Of a stretch of 64,000 nt of DNA, positions 53,570-62,486 are shown one piece after another (positions within the stretch are counted from its first letter, which is position 1; the number at the start of each line of letters is the position of its first letter). The position numbers and the translations under genes are program-made. Source of the DNA: CAWFPR01 sp963817635 (GTDB lineage Bacteria > Acidobacteriota > Vicinamibacteria > Vicinamibacterales > 2-12-FULL-66-21); the NCBI GenBank assembly GCA_963817635.1, contig CAWFPR010000002.1, forward strand, positions 372,001-436,000, written 5' to 3'. The notes beneath the pieces were generated by a model. The model worked only from the letters and a program-made list of their open reading frames with translations. It was not told the origin of the DNA and made no database searches.

Positions 53570-54455
53570 ATGTCGCAGATCGTGTACGACGTTTCCCCCG
53601 AAGAAATCATGTCGCCCGGGCACCTGGGCTGCGGTGCGTGCGGAGCGACGCTGTCGATGCGCCTCGCGCTGAAGGTGCTCGGCCACAAGACCGTGCTGGT
53701 GGTTCCGGCGTGCTGCTGGTCGGTCATCGACGGGCCGGCGCCGTTCAGCGCCGCCGGTGTCCCGGTGATGCACACGCCGTTTGCCTCAGCGGCCGCCGCC
53801 GCCTCGGGCGTGCGGGCGGCGCTCGACGTCAAGGGCGACCACGACACGACGGTCTGTGCCTGGGCGGGCGACGGCGGCACGTTCGACATCGGCATCCAGG
53901 CGCTCTCGGCGGCCGCCGAGCGCAACGAGGACATCCTGTACGTCTGCTACGACAACGAGGCGTACATGAACACCGGCGTCCAGCGCAGTTCCGCGACGCC
54001 GTTCGGCGCGTGGACGACGACGACGCCGTCCGCGCGCGTCAAGCAGCAGCAGAAGAAGGACATCCTGGGGATCCTGGCCGCGCACGGGATTCCGTACGCC
54101 GCAACCGCCACGGTGGCGTATCCGGACGACCTCATGGCGAAGGTCGAGCGCGCGCGCGATACGCGCGGCACGCGGTTCCTGCACATCCTGTCGCCCTGCC
54201 CGCCGGGATGGAAGATCCCGTCCGAACGCGCCATCGAATACGCGCGGCTCGCCGTCGCGGCGCGGGTCTTCCCCCTGGTCGAGGTGATCGACGGGCGGCA
54301 CTGGCGTGTGACGGTCGATCCGCCGCGCGAACCCCTCGGAGAAGTACCTGGAAGGCCAGGGGCGCTTCCGCGGGCTGGTGAACGACCCGGAGCGAATTGC
54401 CGCGATGAACCACGCGCTTGACCAGCGGTGGGCCGATATCGTCTCGCGCCCCTGA
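53570..54455 (+). CDS. 2-oxoacid:ferredoxin oxidoreductase beta (TPP-binding) subunit, frameshifted
   Basis: ATG 53570 lies 2 nt after the alpha stop. The start contains LGCGACGATLSMRLALKVLG with the cluster Cys pair. The TPP site reads WAGDGGTFDIGIQALS, then VCYDNEAYMNTGVQ, a strong match to pyruvate-type enzymes. One +1 shift at about 54332 precedes the end; the next frame gives SEKYLEGQGRFRGLVNDPER and a TGA at 54455. About 294 aa corrected. It closes the operon, converging on the TPR gene 36 nt away. Confidence 0.88.
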
Positions 54456-54491
54456 CGGGCCGCGTCCGCACGCCCCGCCGACCGCGGCTGC

Positions 54492-56474
54492 CTACGCGGC
54501 GTCGCGGAACGCCTCGCCGCGCCGATACAACTCGAGCCGATACTCCAGCTCCGGCAGCAGACCGGCGTCGCCGCCCGCGCGCGCGGCGGCAACGGCTTCG
54601 GTCGCGACCGCGACGGCCCCGGGGAAATCCCCAAGCTCGGCGAGCGACGCGGCCAGTGAATCGAGCGACACCGCGTCGTGCCGGCCCGTCAGACCGACCG
54701 CGCGGCTTGCGAGTGCCTTCGCACGCGCGCCGTTCCGCAGCCCGTCGTCGCGAGTGGTCGCCAGGATCCAGGCCGCCCGATTGAGCAGGCCGACATCGTC
54801 TGGCAGCAGCGACAGGGCGTGCGTGTAGCCGTCCACGGCTTCGGCCATCCGTCCCATCGACGCGTACGCCTCGGCGAGATTGCGGTAGCCCGCGGCATAG
54901 TCGGGCTGGGCATCGACCGCGCGACGGAGGTGCACGATGCCATCCTGGCAGCGTTGCTGCGCGCAAAGCGCCACGCCGAGGTTCGACTGCGCCTCGGCCG
55001 ATCCTGGCGCCACGTCCACCGCCACTCGAAGCAGCCGTTCGGCGTCGGCGTAGCGCTGCCGGGCGAGCAGCGACGTCGCGTAGTTGTTCAGCGCGCGGCT
55101 GTTGCGCGGACGCGCGGCGATGGTCGCCGACCAGATGCGATCGTAATCGCGATAGTCCTGGTTGCGTTCGTACGTGAGCGCGCCGAATGTCACGGCGATG
55201 AGTGCGGCGGACGCGTAGCCGGCCAGCGCCGTCGTTCGGCTCACGGCGCCGAGTCGTTGTGCGAGGACGAACCCGCCGAGCACGACCAGGGCAATCGGCG
55301 CCGCGAGCGGCAGATACAGGCGATGCTCCGCGGCCACCTCGGTGACGATGGGAATCACGCTCGACGTCGGGGCGAGCACGAGGAAGAACCAGGCGCCGGC
55401 CATACCGGCAGGCGAGCGGCGCAGCAGCGCCACGATCGTGCCCGCGACGAGCGCCAGGATCAGCAGGCCCGGCGCGACCGCCCGCGCGAAAGAGGCGGCC
55501 GGCCATCCGTAGTCGAGCACGAGCGGCCACGGCACGAACGTCAGCCACAGATAGTGCGCCACCACGCCGGCCTGCGTGAGCAGATAACGCCACCACGGCC
55601 ACCCCGCGAACCCGAACCCCACCGAGAACGACCGAGGCCCGCCGGCCAGGAGCAGTCCGAGCACGAGCCAGCAGCAGGCGAGTGCAACGTACAGCGTGCG
55701 GCGCGAACGGCCCCGCGGCGGGGCGAACAACCAGTCCCAGATCATCACCGTCAGCGGCGCCGTGGCCATCACCTCTTTCGTACCCATTCCCAGCGCACAG
55801 CAGGTCACGGAGAGCGCCACCCAGATCCGCGTCCGCGGGACGTCGAGCGCGCGGATGGCGCAGTAAAGGGTCGCCAGGTAGAAGAGCCCCATCAGCGACT
55901 CGACTCGCTGGACGATGTAGGTCACCGACGCCGTCTGAACGGGGTGGAGCGCCCAGAGGAGCGCCACGACAGCCGCGAGTGGCGTGGACGCGCGGCCGAA
56001 TCTCGCGTGCATCCGCGGCGAACGAAGCGTGCGGCCGACGACGCCGAACAGCAGCAGCGCGGCGGCGATGTGAATCGCGAGATTGGTGGCGTGATACGTT
56101 GCCAGGGCGTGCCCGCCGCCGCGGGCGTAGTCGATCGCGAACGACAGGCTCGCCACGGGACGCCCGGACAGCGTCGAATCGGCCGGCGCGCTCATGGACG
56201 AGGTCAGCGGCCAGATGTGCTGCAGGTGTGGATTCTGCTGGACGGCTGGCTCGTCGTCGAAGACGAAGATGCCGTCGAAGCTGTCCGAGTAGGCACCCAG
56301 GGTGGCGCACGCGATGACGAGCGCCGCGACGATCGTGGGGCGCCAGCGCCGGGGCGTGGCGGACGTGGGACTGGACGCGGCGCCGCGAGGCGGCCGCCGG
56401 CCGACGCGAGTGCCAGGCAACGCGGGCGAGGATAGCACAGCCGCGCGAAGACTCTGCGCGCGCGTGCCAACCAT
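54492..56474 (-). CDS. Multi-pass membrane protein with C-terminal TPR repeats (TMTC-like)
   Basis: 660 aa from ATG 56474. About 11 membrane helices fill residues 30-430, with FVFDDEPAVQQNPHL in the first loop and LHPVQTASVTYIVQRVESLM in the second, motifs that recall the TMTC/PMT glycosyltransferase fold. About five TPR units follow (RALNNYATSLLARQRYADAE, AEAQSNLGVALCAQQRCQDG, AAGYRNLAEAYASMGRMAEA). It may be a GT-C glycosyltransferase. The reading frame is open much further upstream, across the ADOP gene, but only this start is plausible. A perfect inverted repeat covers its first codons. Confidence 0.75.
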   Translation of the reverse strand: MVGTRAQSLRAAVLSSPALPGTRVGRRPPRGAASSPTSATPRRWRPTIVAALVIACATLGAYSDSFDGIFVFDDEPAVQQNPHLQHIWPLTSSMSAPADSTLSGRPVASLSFAIDYARGGGHALATYHATNLAIHIAAALLLFGVVGRTLRSPRMHARFGRASTPLAAVVALLWALHPVQTASVTYIVQRVESLMGLFYLATLYCAIRALDVPRTRIWVALSVTCCALGMGTKEVMATAPLTVMIWDWLFAPPRGRSRRTLYVALACCWLVLGLLLAGGPRSFSVGFGFAGWPWWRYLLTQAGVVAHYLWLTFVPWPLVLDYGWPAASFARAVAPGLLILALVAGTIVALLRRSPAGMAGAWFFLVLAPTSSVIPIVTEVAAEHRLYLPLAAPIALVVLGGFVLAQRLGAVSRTTALAGYASAALIAVTFGALTYERNQDYRDYDRIWSATIAARPRNSRALNNYATSLLARQRYADAERLLRVAVDVAPGSAEAQSNLGVALCAQQRCQDGIVHLRRAVDAQPDYAAGYRNLAEAYASMGRMAEAVDGYTHALSLLPDDVGLLNRAAWILATTRDDGLRNGARAKALASRAVGLTGRHDAVSLDSLAASLAELGDFPGAVAVATEAVAAARAGGDAGLLPELEYRLELYRRGEAFRDAA

Positions 56475-56482
56475 TGGCACGC
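56462..56482. promoter_or_regulatory. Perfect 9-bp inverted repeat between divergent genes
   Basis: GCGTGCCAA (56462-56470), CCA, TTGGCACGC (56474-56482). It sits over the TPR protein start and 23 nt before the ADOP copy 4 start, in the only gap between them, so it could regulate both. Confidence 0.5.
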
Positions 56483-56504
56483 TTCGAACCGTCCAAGCCC
56501 CATC

Positions 56505-58892
56505 ATGATCGAAAGCCTGCTGAAGGACATCCAACATGCAGTGCGCGCAGCCGGGAAGGCGCGGGCATTCACGGCGATCGTCGTCCTGACGCTCGCCCTC
56601 GGCATTGGTGCAAATACGGCCGTCTTCAGTGTGCTCAACGCCGTTCTGATCAAGCCCCTGCCGTATGCGGAGTCGCAGAACCTGATGCGCCTCTACCTGA
56701 CCTATCGAGGCGACGACAACTACCTGCCGGGTCCCGCGGTGGTCGATTTCCGGGAGCGCAGCCGCACGCTCGACATCGCGGCACTCTACAACTATCGGGC
56801 CGAAGGGGTCGATCTGACCGATCGCCAGCCGCCCGAGCGCGTCGGGCAGCTGGAAGTTTCGTCCGACTACTTCCGCGTCATGCGGGCGAATCTCCTCATC
56901 GGACAGCCGTTTCCCGCGTCCGACGAGCGCCCCGGCGCTCATGTGGCCGTGGTCAGCACGCGGATCTGGCAGGAATACCTCGGCCGGTCCGCCGACGCGA
57001 TCGGCCGGACGCTCACGATCGACTCGGTGCCGTACAGAATCGCCGGCGTCATGCCCGAAGGATTCGAGGACCCGCTTCTGCCGGACGTCGAAGTCTGGAC
57101 GCCGCTCGACATGGAGGACGCGCGTGCCGAGTCGTGGGTCAACAACTATCTGAGCGCGATTGCGCGGCTGAGGCCCGGCGTGACGCTTGCCGAGGCGCGC
57201 GCGGAACTCGCGGCCATCAGCAGCAGCCAGCAGGCGCATTACGCCGTGCGGGACGCGCGGGGGGCACACCTCACGCCGCTCCAGGCCGATCTGTCGGGTG
57301 GCGCCTCGCGTCTCCTTCTCGTGCTCCAGGGCGCGGTCGTGCTGCTGCTCGTGATCGCGTGCGTGAACGTGGCGAGCCTGTTTCTCGCGCGTGCGTCGGG
57401 GCGCCAGGCCGAGCTGGCGGTGCGCGCCGCGCTGGGCTGCTCACGTCCACGGCTGGTGCGCCAGGTCCTCATCGAGTCGGTCGGCCTTGCGGTCGTGGGC
57501 GGCGTGGCGGGCCTGCTCCTCGGGCTGGCGCTGGAGCGGGCGCTGGTCGGGCTTGCGCCGCTGACGTTTGCGACCCCTCCGGCGCTGGACGGATCGGTCT
57601 TCGCCTTCACATTCGTTGTCACAGCCGCGGCCGGCGTGCTGTTCGGGCTCGCGCCGGCCCTTCAGTTCACACGCCCCGACCTCGAAACCGTGCTGCGCGA
57701 ATCAGGCCGCGGTTCCGGCGGGAGCAGGCGCCAGACCCGCACGCGCAACGCGTTCGTCGTTTGCCAGGTGGCGCTCGCGCTGGTGCTGCTGGCCGGAGCG
57801 GGCCTGCTGCTGCGCACGTTCGAGCGGCTGATCCACGAGCGTGTCGGCATCCGAACCGGCAACATCGTGACCTTTGAGATTAACTTGCCCGACGCGCGGT
57901 ACGGCGAGCCCGAGCGGCGCGCGCGGTTTCACGTCGACCTCGAAGAGCGGCTCGCCCGGCTGCCCGGCGTCACGGCGACCGGTGCCGTCTCGCGGCTCCC
58001 GCTGACGGGGAACTACCACGTGTGGGGCACGCAGCGTCCCGGCCAGGAGCGCGGCATCCAGCCCCAGCAGCGCGTCATCGAGGGCGACTATTTCCGCGCG
58101 CTCCAGATTCCGCTCCTCCAGGGGCGCACGTTCGATGCGCACGACGATGCCCGGGCGCCCGAGCGGGTGGTGATCAGCCACGCCGTGGCTGCATCGCTGT
58201 TCCCGGGTGAGAACCCGATCGGCCAACAACTGTCTGTCGCCGGCACGCCGTCGGAGGTTATCGGCGTCGTCGGCGACGTACCCACGGCGTTTCGCTCACC
58301 GTCCCTCTACGCCGTGTATCACTCGCACACGCAGTTCGCGTCGAATCGCAACTGGCCGCTCATCGAGGTGCTGGCGCTCGGTCGGCCCGTGCCGAACCTC
58401 CTCGACGCCGCGCGCCACGAGCTGGCGGCGCTGGACCCGGCTCTTGTCCTGTATCGCCCGCGCATGCTGGACGAGGTCGCCGCGGCGGGCATGGCGCAGG
58501 AGCGCTTCGCGCTGTCGCTCGTCGGCGCGTTCGCCGTCCTGGCGGTCATCCTGGCGGGACTGGGCCTCTACGGGGTATTGAGTTACGCCGTCAGCCAGCG
58601 GACACGCGAGATTGGTATTCGCCTGGCTCTCGGGGCCCAACCGGGAAGCGTGCGCCGTCTGATCGTCGGGCAGGGCGGGCAATTGACGGCGGCAGGCGTC
58701 CTGGCCGGACTTGCCGGGGCGTTCTGGCTCACGCGCGGGCTGCAGTCGCTGCTCTTCAAGGTGAGCGCGACCGATCCGCTGGTCTTCGCCGCCGCGACCG
58801 CGATCATCGTGGCCGTGTCGCTTGCCGCCGCAGCGATTCCAGCCCGCGCCGCGATGCGCGTGGATCCGCTCGATTCGCTGCGCGAACAGTAA
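56505..58892 (+). CDS. ADOP-type ABC permease (MacB/FtsX-like), copy 4
   Basis: 795 aa, intact. The start reads ESLLKDIQHAVRAAGKARAF and LALGIGANTAVFSVLNAVLI. Both FtsX domains are present (NVASLFLARASGRQAELAVR; YAVSQRTREIGIRLALGAQP) with the two periplasmic domains between. It is divergent from the TPR gene. No ATPase is adjacent. A GGCTT heptad repeat follows its stop. Confidence 0.9.
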   Translation: MIESLLKDIQHAVRAAGKARAFTAIVVLTLALGIGANTAVFSVLNAVLIKPLPYAESQNLMRLYLTYRGDDNYLPGPAVVDFRERSRTLDIAALYNYRAEGVDLTDRQPPERVGQLEVSSDYFRVMRANLLIGQPFPASDERPGAHVAVVSTRIWQEYLGRSADAIGRTLTIDSVPYRIAGVMPEGFEDPLLPDVEVWTPLDMEDARAESWVNNYLSAIARLRPGVTLAEARAELAAISSSQQAHYAVRDARGAHLTPLQADLSGGASRLLLVLQGAVVLLLVIACVNVASLFLARASGRQAELAVRAALGCSRPRLVRQVLIESVGLAVVGGVAGLLLGLALERALVGLAPLTFATPPALDGSVFAFTFVVTAAAGVLFGLAPALQFTRPDLETVLRESGRGSGGSRRQTRTRNAFVVCQVALALVLLAGAGLLLRTFERLIHERVGIRTGNIVTFEINLPDARYGEPERRARFHVDLEERLARLPGVTATGAVSRLPLTGNYHVWGTQRPGQERGIQPQQRVIEGDYFRALQIPLLQGRTFDAHDDARAPERVVISHAVAASLFPGENPIGQQLSVAGTPSEVIGVVGDVPTAFRSPSLYAVYHSHTQFASNRNWPLIEVLALGRPVPNLLDAARHELAALDPALVLYRPRMLDEVAAAGMAQERFALSLVGAFAVLAVILAGLGLYGVLSYAVSQRTREIGIRLALGAQPGSVRRLIVGQGGQLTAAGVLAGLAGAFWLTRGLQSLLFKVSATDPLVFAAATAIIVAVSLAAAAIPARAAMRVDPLDSLREQ

Positions 58893-58898
58893 ACTCGA

Positions 58899-58932
58899 GG
58901 CTTCAGGCTTCAGGCTTCCGGCTTGAGGCCTG
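58899..58932. repeat. GGCTTNN heptad tandem repeat
   Basis: GGC recurs at 58899, 58906, 58913, 58920 and 58927, an exact 7-bp period (GGCTTCA twice, GGCTTCC, GGCTTGA, GGCCTGA). It is the same unit as at 25947-25978 and lies between two convergent genes. Confidence 0.75.
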
Positions 58933-58968
58933 AGAATCGAGGCCCCGGCTGACGAGCGAAGCCCCCGA

Positions 58969-60972
58969 TCAGCTTTCGCTGATTCTCAGCGCCATCATCG
59001 TCGCGTCGTCGAACGGGTCGGCCTTGCCCCTGAACGTGCCGACGTACGATTCGACGTGCTGCAGCAGTGCGTCGACCCCCCGCAGGTGCTCGCGCTCGAG
59101 GAGCGTCTCCAGCCGCTCGGCACCAAACATCTCGCCGGCCTCGTTCTCCGTTTCGACGAGGCCATCCGTGTAGAAGAACAGCAGGTCGCCCGGCGCGAGT
59201 TCGACGTGCGCCTCGCGATACCCGTGGCCGGCATAGAGCGCGATGGGGAGGCCGGTTGAGGACAGCGCCTCGATCCCGCCGGCCTCGCGCAGGACGAACT
59301 GCGGATTGTGCCCGGCGTTGACGTAACGCAGCGTGCGTCCGTCGATTTCGAGGATGCCGAGGAAGAGTGTCAGGTACACGGCGCCCGGGGTGTTCTGATC
59401 GAATTCGCGATCCAGGCGATCGGCGAGCGCCGCGAGATCCGTTTCGTGCGGCATGCGCGCCCTCAGCGTCGCCTGCACGTTGGCCATCAGCAGCGCCGCG
59501 CTCACGCCCTTGCCTGACACGTCGCCGACGAGCAGCGCCAGCCGGCCGTCGGGCAGGACGAAGTAGTTGAAGAAGTCTCCGCCGACTTCCCGCGCGGGGA
59601 TCGACACGCCGGCAATCTCCGCCGGCCCGGACCGCAGCGACGCGCGCGGGAGCATCTCGGTCTGAATCAGCCGCGACAGCTCCAGTTCGCGGCGCAGCCG
59701 CTCCTGTTCGACGACCAGGGCCTCGTGCTGCTCGAGATCGGCAGCCATCTGGTTGAACGCACGCGCAAGCGTGCCGAACTCGTCGGACGAGCGCACCGGC
59801 ACGCGCGTGTGAAAATCGCCGCCGGACAGCTGCCGCACGCCCGCCGTCAGCGCAGACAGATGCTGCGTCATGCGGTGCGAAATCGGGACGATGCCGATGA
59901 AGGCGAGCCCGATGACGAGCAGACCCAGTGAGAGGTTGCGGACCGACGCGCGGCGGATTTCGCGCAGCGAGTCTCCGAGCGGCCGTGCAATGGCGAAAAT
60001 CACTCCGCTTGGATCCTTGCGCGCGACCACGATCCAGTCGCCGGTCCGGCGCGGCCCGGCGGTGGCCGCCTCCGTGGCCAGTTGCCCGGCGCCGATCGCT
60101 TCGAGCCGCGTCCGGTCGCCGCCGTCCGGCGTGTGCAGCGCGCCCTTGCTGTCGATGGCGAACGGAATCTCTCCCTGATCGCGGCGGGTGAGGCCGAGAA
60201 CGGTCCGCACCGTCCGATCCATGTTCATCGTGGCGTTTGCCCGGCCCAGCAGGCGCCCGTCCTTCCGGACCGCCACCTCGATCTTCTGTCCGTTGACGTC
60301 GATCGAGAGCTTCTGCGCGCCGGCGGCAGCGGCGGCCTGTCTCGTCACTGCTGCGGCCATCGCCTTCAGCGCATCCTGATTGGCGGTGACCTGCTGCTCG
60401 ATGGTCTGTTCCAGGGTCTTCTGGAAATCTCCGAGGTTGCCCCCGGCGGCGGCCGCGGCCGCGCGCGTGGATTGCTCGATGATCTTCGGAATGTCGATCA
60501 CCATCACGGGCGGTGGCGGCGGCGGGCCCGCTGGTCCTGCCTCGGGGACCGGCGGGACTGGCGGCGTCCGTCGCGCGCGCGGCGCCGCGGGCGCGGGCGC
60601 GGATGCCAGCCCGTCCGTGGGTACCGGCGGAGGCGGTGGAAGATCGCTGGCCGGCTGGAACTCGACGCGATCCACCAGAGCGGCAGCGTCGCCGAGCAGC
60701 GGGGCGATGCTCTCCCGCACGCGGTCGGGGTCGGGACGGAACGGCCGTGGGGTGGATGTGCCCGCCACGAACAGCCGGTCCATGCGCCGGCCGACGTCTG
60801 CGGTGATCAGCTCCATCCGGTGGCTGACATCCGCGGCACTGTCGGTGGCCTCCTGCTTGGCGGCCTGCTCGAACGCCGCGACGGACGACAGGTACGACAG
60901 GAGCGTGACGGCCGTCAGCGGGACGACCGACAGCAGCAGGAACGCAATGATGAGCCGGGTTCGCAAGGACAT
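58969..60972 (-). CDS. Membrane sensor with HAMP and SpoIIE/RsbU-type PP2C phosphatase
   Basis: 667 aa. One N-terminal membrane helix (RLIIAFLLLSVVPLTAVTLL), a periplasmic region of about 320 residues with two proline-rich linkers (PPPPPVPTDG and AGPPPPPPVM), a second helix (LSLGLLVIGLAFIGIVPIS), HAMP (VRQLSGGDFHTRVPVRSSDE), a helical linker (LRRELELSRLIQTEMLPRAS) and a PP2C phosphatase with the metal-binding REVGGDFFNYF and VGDVSGKGVSAALLMANVQ. The domain order is that of RsbU-type regulators that control anti-sigma antagonists. No anti-sigma or STAS gene is in the window. Confidence 0.9.
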   Translation of the reverse strand: MSLRTRLIIAFLLLSVVPLTAVTLLSYLSSVAAFEQAAKQEATDSAADVSHRMELITADVGRRMDRLFVAGTSTPRPFRPDPDRVRESIAPLLGDAAALVDRVEFQPASDLPPPPPVPTDGLASAPAPAAPRARRTPPVPPVPEAGPAGPPPPPPVMVIDIPKIIEQSTRAAAAAAGGNLGDFQKTLEQTIEQQVTANQDALKAMAAAVTRQAAAAAGAQKLSIDVNGQKIEVAVRKDGRLLGRANATMNMDRTVRTVLGLTRRDQGEIPFAIDSKGALHTPDGGDRTRLEAIGAGQLATEAATAGPRRTGDWIVVARKDPSGVIFAIARPLGDSLREIRRASVRNLSLGLLVIGLAFIGIVPISHRMTQHLSALTAGVRQLSGGDFHTRVPVRSSDEFGTLARAFNQMAADLEQHEALVVEQERLRRELELSRLIQTEMLPRASLRSGPAEIAGVSIPAREVGGDFFNYFVLPDGRLALLVGDVSGKGVSAALLMANVQATLRARMPHETDLAALADRLDREFDQNTPGAVYLTLFLGILEIDGRTLRYVNAGHNPQFVLREAGGIEALSSTGLPIALYAGHGYREAHVELAPGDLLFFYTDGLVETENEAGEMFGAERLETLLEREHLRGVDALLQHVESYVGTFRGKADPFDDATMMALRISES

Positions 60973-61047
60973 ATTTGGCGCTCAGCCGTAAACAGTTTAA
61001 TGTAACGGTCGATGTGCCGCCCGGGGCGGCGCCGAAGGAGTGCGATT

Positions 61048-61743
61048 GTGAAGCGTTTTGCGTGGATTCTGGTACTCGTGTCCGTGCTCGCCACTCCGCT
61101 GGGGGCGGAGAAAGAGGGCGAGCGGCTGCGCAACTGCGCAACCGTGCTGAAAGAGATCTTCGGAATGCCCGACGGCATCCCGAAAGACCTGCTCGATCGC
61201 GCTGAGTGCGTGATGGTGTTTCCCTCGGTCAAGAAGCTGGCCGTCGGCATCGGCGGCAGCTACGGCCGCGGCGTCATCGTCTGCCGCGGCGGTGAGAACT
61301 TCGACGGCCCGTGGAGCGCGCCTGCGATGTTCGCCCTCGAAGGGGGCAGCATCGGGTTCCAGCTCGGCGGCACGTCAACCGATTTCGTCCTGCTCGTGAT
61401 GAACGACCAGGGCGCCCGGTCGGTGCTCAGCAGCAAAGTGAAGCTTGGCGCCGACGCGTCGGCGGCCGCCGGGCCCAAGGGCCGGACGGCGGGCGCATCC
61501 ACCGACATCGTGATGCGCGCCGAAATGCTCACGTACTCCAGGGCGCGGGGCCTCTTCGCTGGCGTGTCCCTCGAAGGCTCGACGCTGCGCGACGACGGCG
61601 ATGCGAACGAGGCGGTCTACGGACGCAAGCTGAGCGCGCGGGACATTGTCCTCGGCTCGGTCACCGTGCCGGACGATGCCAAACGTCTCGTGACGCTGCT
61701 CGACGAGCGGTCGCCGAAGAACCTGTCGGACCGCCCGCAATAG
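61048..61743 (+). CDS. Exported SYLF (Ysc84) lipid-binding domain protein
   Basis: 231 aa from GTG 61048 with Shine-Dalgarno AAGGAG at 61034-61039. A signal peptide (FAWILVLVSVLATPLGAE) is followed by the SYLF domain: VMVFPSVKKLAVGIGGSYGR, GVIVCRGGENFDGPWSAPAM and STDFVLLVMNDQGARSVLSS. The end reads ARDIVLGSVTVPDDAKRLV. SYLF domains bind phosphoinositides in eukaryotes; bacterial roles are unclear. It is divergent from the phosphatase gene. Confidence 0.88.
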   Translation: MKRFAWILVLVSVLATPLGAEKEGERLRNCATVLKEIFGMPDGIPKDLLDRAECVMVFPSVKKLAVGIGGSYGRGVIVCRGGENFDGPWSAPAMFALEGGSIGFQLGGTSTDFVLLVMNDQGARSVLSSKVKLGADASAAAGPKGRTAGASTDIVMRAEMLTYSRARGLFAGVSLEGSTLRDDGDANEAVYGRKLSARDIVLGSVTVPDDAKRLVTLLDERSPKNLSDRPQ

Positions 61744-61764
61744 CCAGCCTCCATTCACCGCACG

Positions 61765-61800
61765 GTGGGGAAGGGAGACGGCCGTGTTTCCCTTCCCCAC
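61765..61800 (+). terminator. Strong 12-bp stem-loop
   Basis: GTGGGGAAGGGA (61765-61776) pairs perfectly with TCCCTTCCCCAC (61789-61800) around a 12-nt loop. It ends the SYLF transcript, 22 nt past its stop. No clear U-tract follows. Confidence 0.65.
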
Positions 61801-61838
61801 CCTCAGCCGGCGTCCCGCCGCTCAGGCGGCGCCCGTGG

Positions 61839-61844
61839 TACGCT
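61839..61844 (+). promoter_or_regulatory. -10 hexamer TACGCT before ppa
   Basis: TACGCT ends 5 nt before the ATG at 61850, with no Shine-Dalgarno, consistent with a leaderless transcript. Confidence 0.4.
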
Positions 61845-61849
61845 GAGCC

Positions 61850-62398
61850 ATGCATCCGTGGCACGACAGTTACGTCGACGACGCCCTCGTCGAAAAAGCT
61901 TTCCCCGTCATCATCGAGGTCCCGAAGGGGAGCAAGAACAAGTACGAGCTCGACAAGGAAACCGGGCTCCTGCGTCTCGACCGCGTGCTCTACAGTGCGG
62001 TCCACTACCCGGCCGACTACGGCTTCATACCGCGGACGTTCTGCGACGACGGGGATCCCCTCGACGCCCTGGTGCTGAGCCAGGAGCCCGTTCATCCCCT
62101 GACGATCGTCGAAGCGCGGGCGATCGGCGTGATGCGGATGCGTGACGAGAAGGGCATCGACGACAAGATCGTGGCCGTCAGCGTGCGGGATCCCGCCTTT
62201 GCCGAGTACATGGACAAGGGGCAGTTGCCGGCGCACCAGTTGCGCGAAATCCGCCGTTTCTTCCAGGACTACAAGGTGCTCGAGCACAAGCAGGTGGTCG
62301 TCGAGGACATGCTCGGCGTGGCCGACGCGGTGCGCATCATCCGGGAGGCGCTCGACCTCTATCGTCAGCTCCGTCGCGGCGAACTTGGCCGCCACTGA
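61850..62398 (+). CDS. ppa: Inorganic pyrophosphatase (family I)
   Basis: 182 aa, the usual length. It hydrolyses pyrophosphate with Mg2+. The metal site reads DGDPLDALVL, preceded by HYPADYGFIPRTFCDD; VEVPKG-type substrate Lys and Glu are in IIEVPKGSKNKYELDKE. The C-terminus is helical. It stands alone with its own promoter and lies between the SYLF terminator and ADOP copy 5. Confidence 0.95.
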   Translation: MHPWHDSYVDDALVEKAFPVIIEVPKGSKNKYELDKETGLLRLDRVLYSAVHYPADYGFIPRTFCDDGDPLDALVLSQEPVHPLTIVEARAIGVMRMRDEKGIDDKIVAVSVRDPAFAEYMDKGQLPAHQLREIRRFFQDYKVLEHKQVVVEDMLGVADAVRIIREALDLYRQLRRGELGRH

Positions 62399-62486
62399 AG
62401 CGTCGCGCGCAGTTGTGGCAGCCGTGTCGAACGGACTGACTCCGGCCGGTTAAACCTTTATCGCCGCCGCCACGTCCAACCGGGGC

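Noticed and set aside
54492..57269. Long minus-strand frame extending the TPR protein to 925 codons
   Set aside because: The extra 265 codons are antisense to the start of ADOP copy 4 and hold no family sequence. The start at 56474 is kept.
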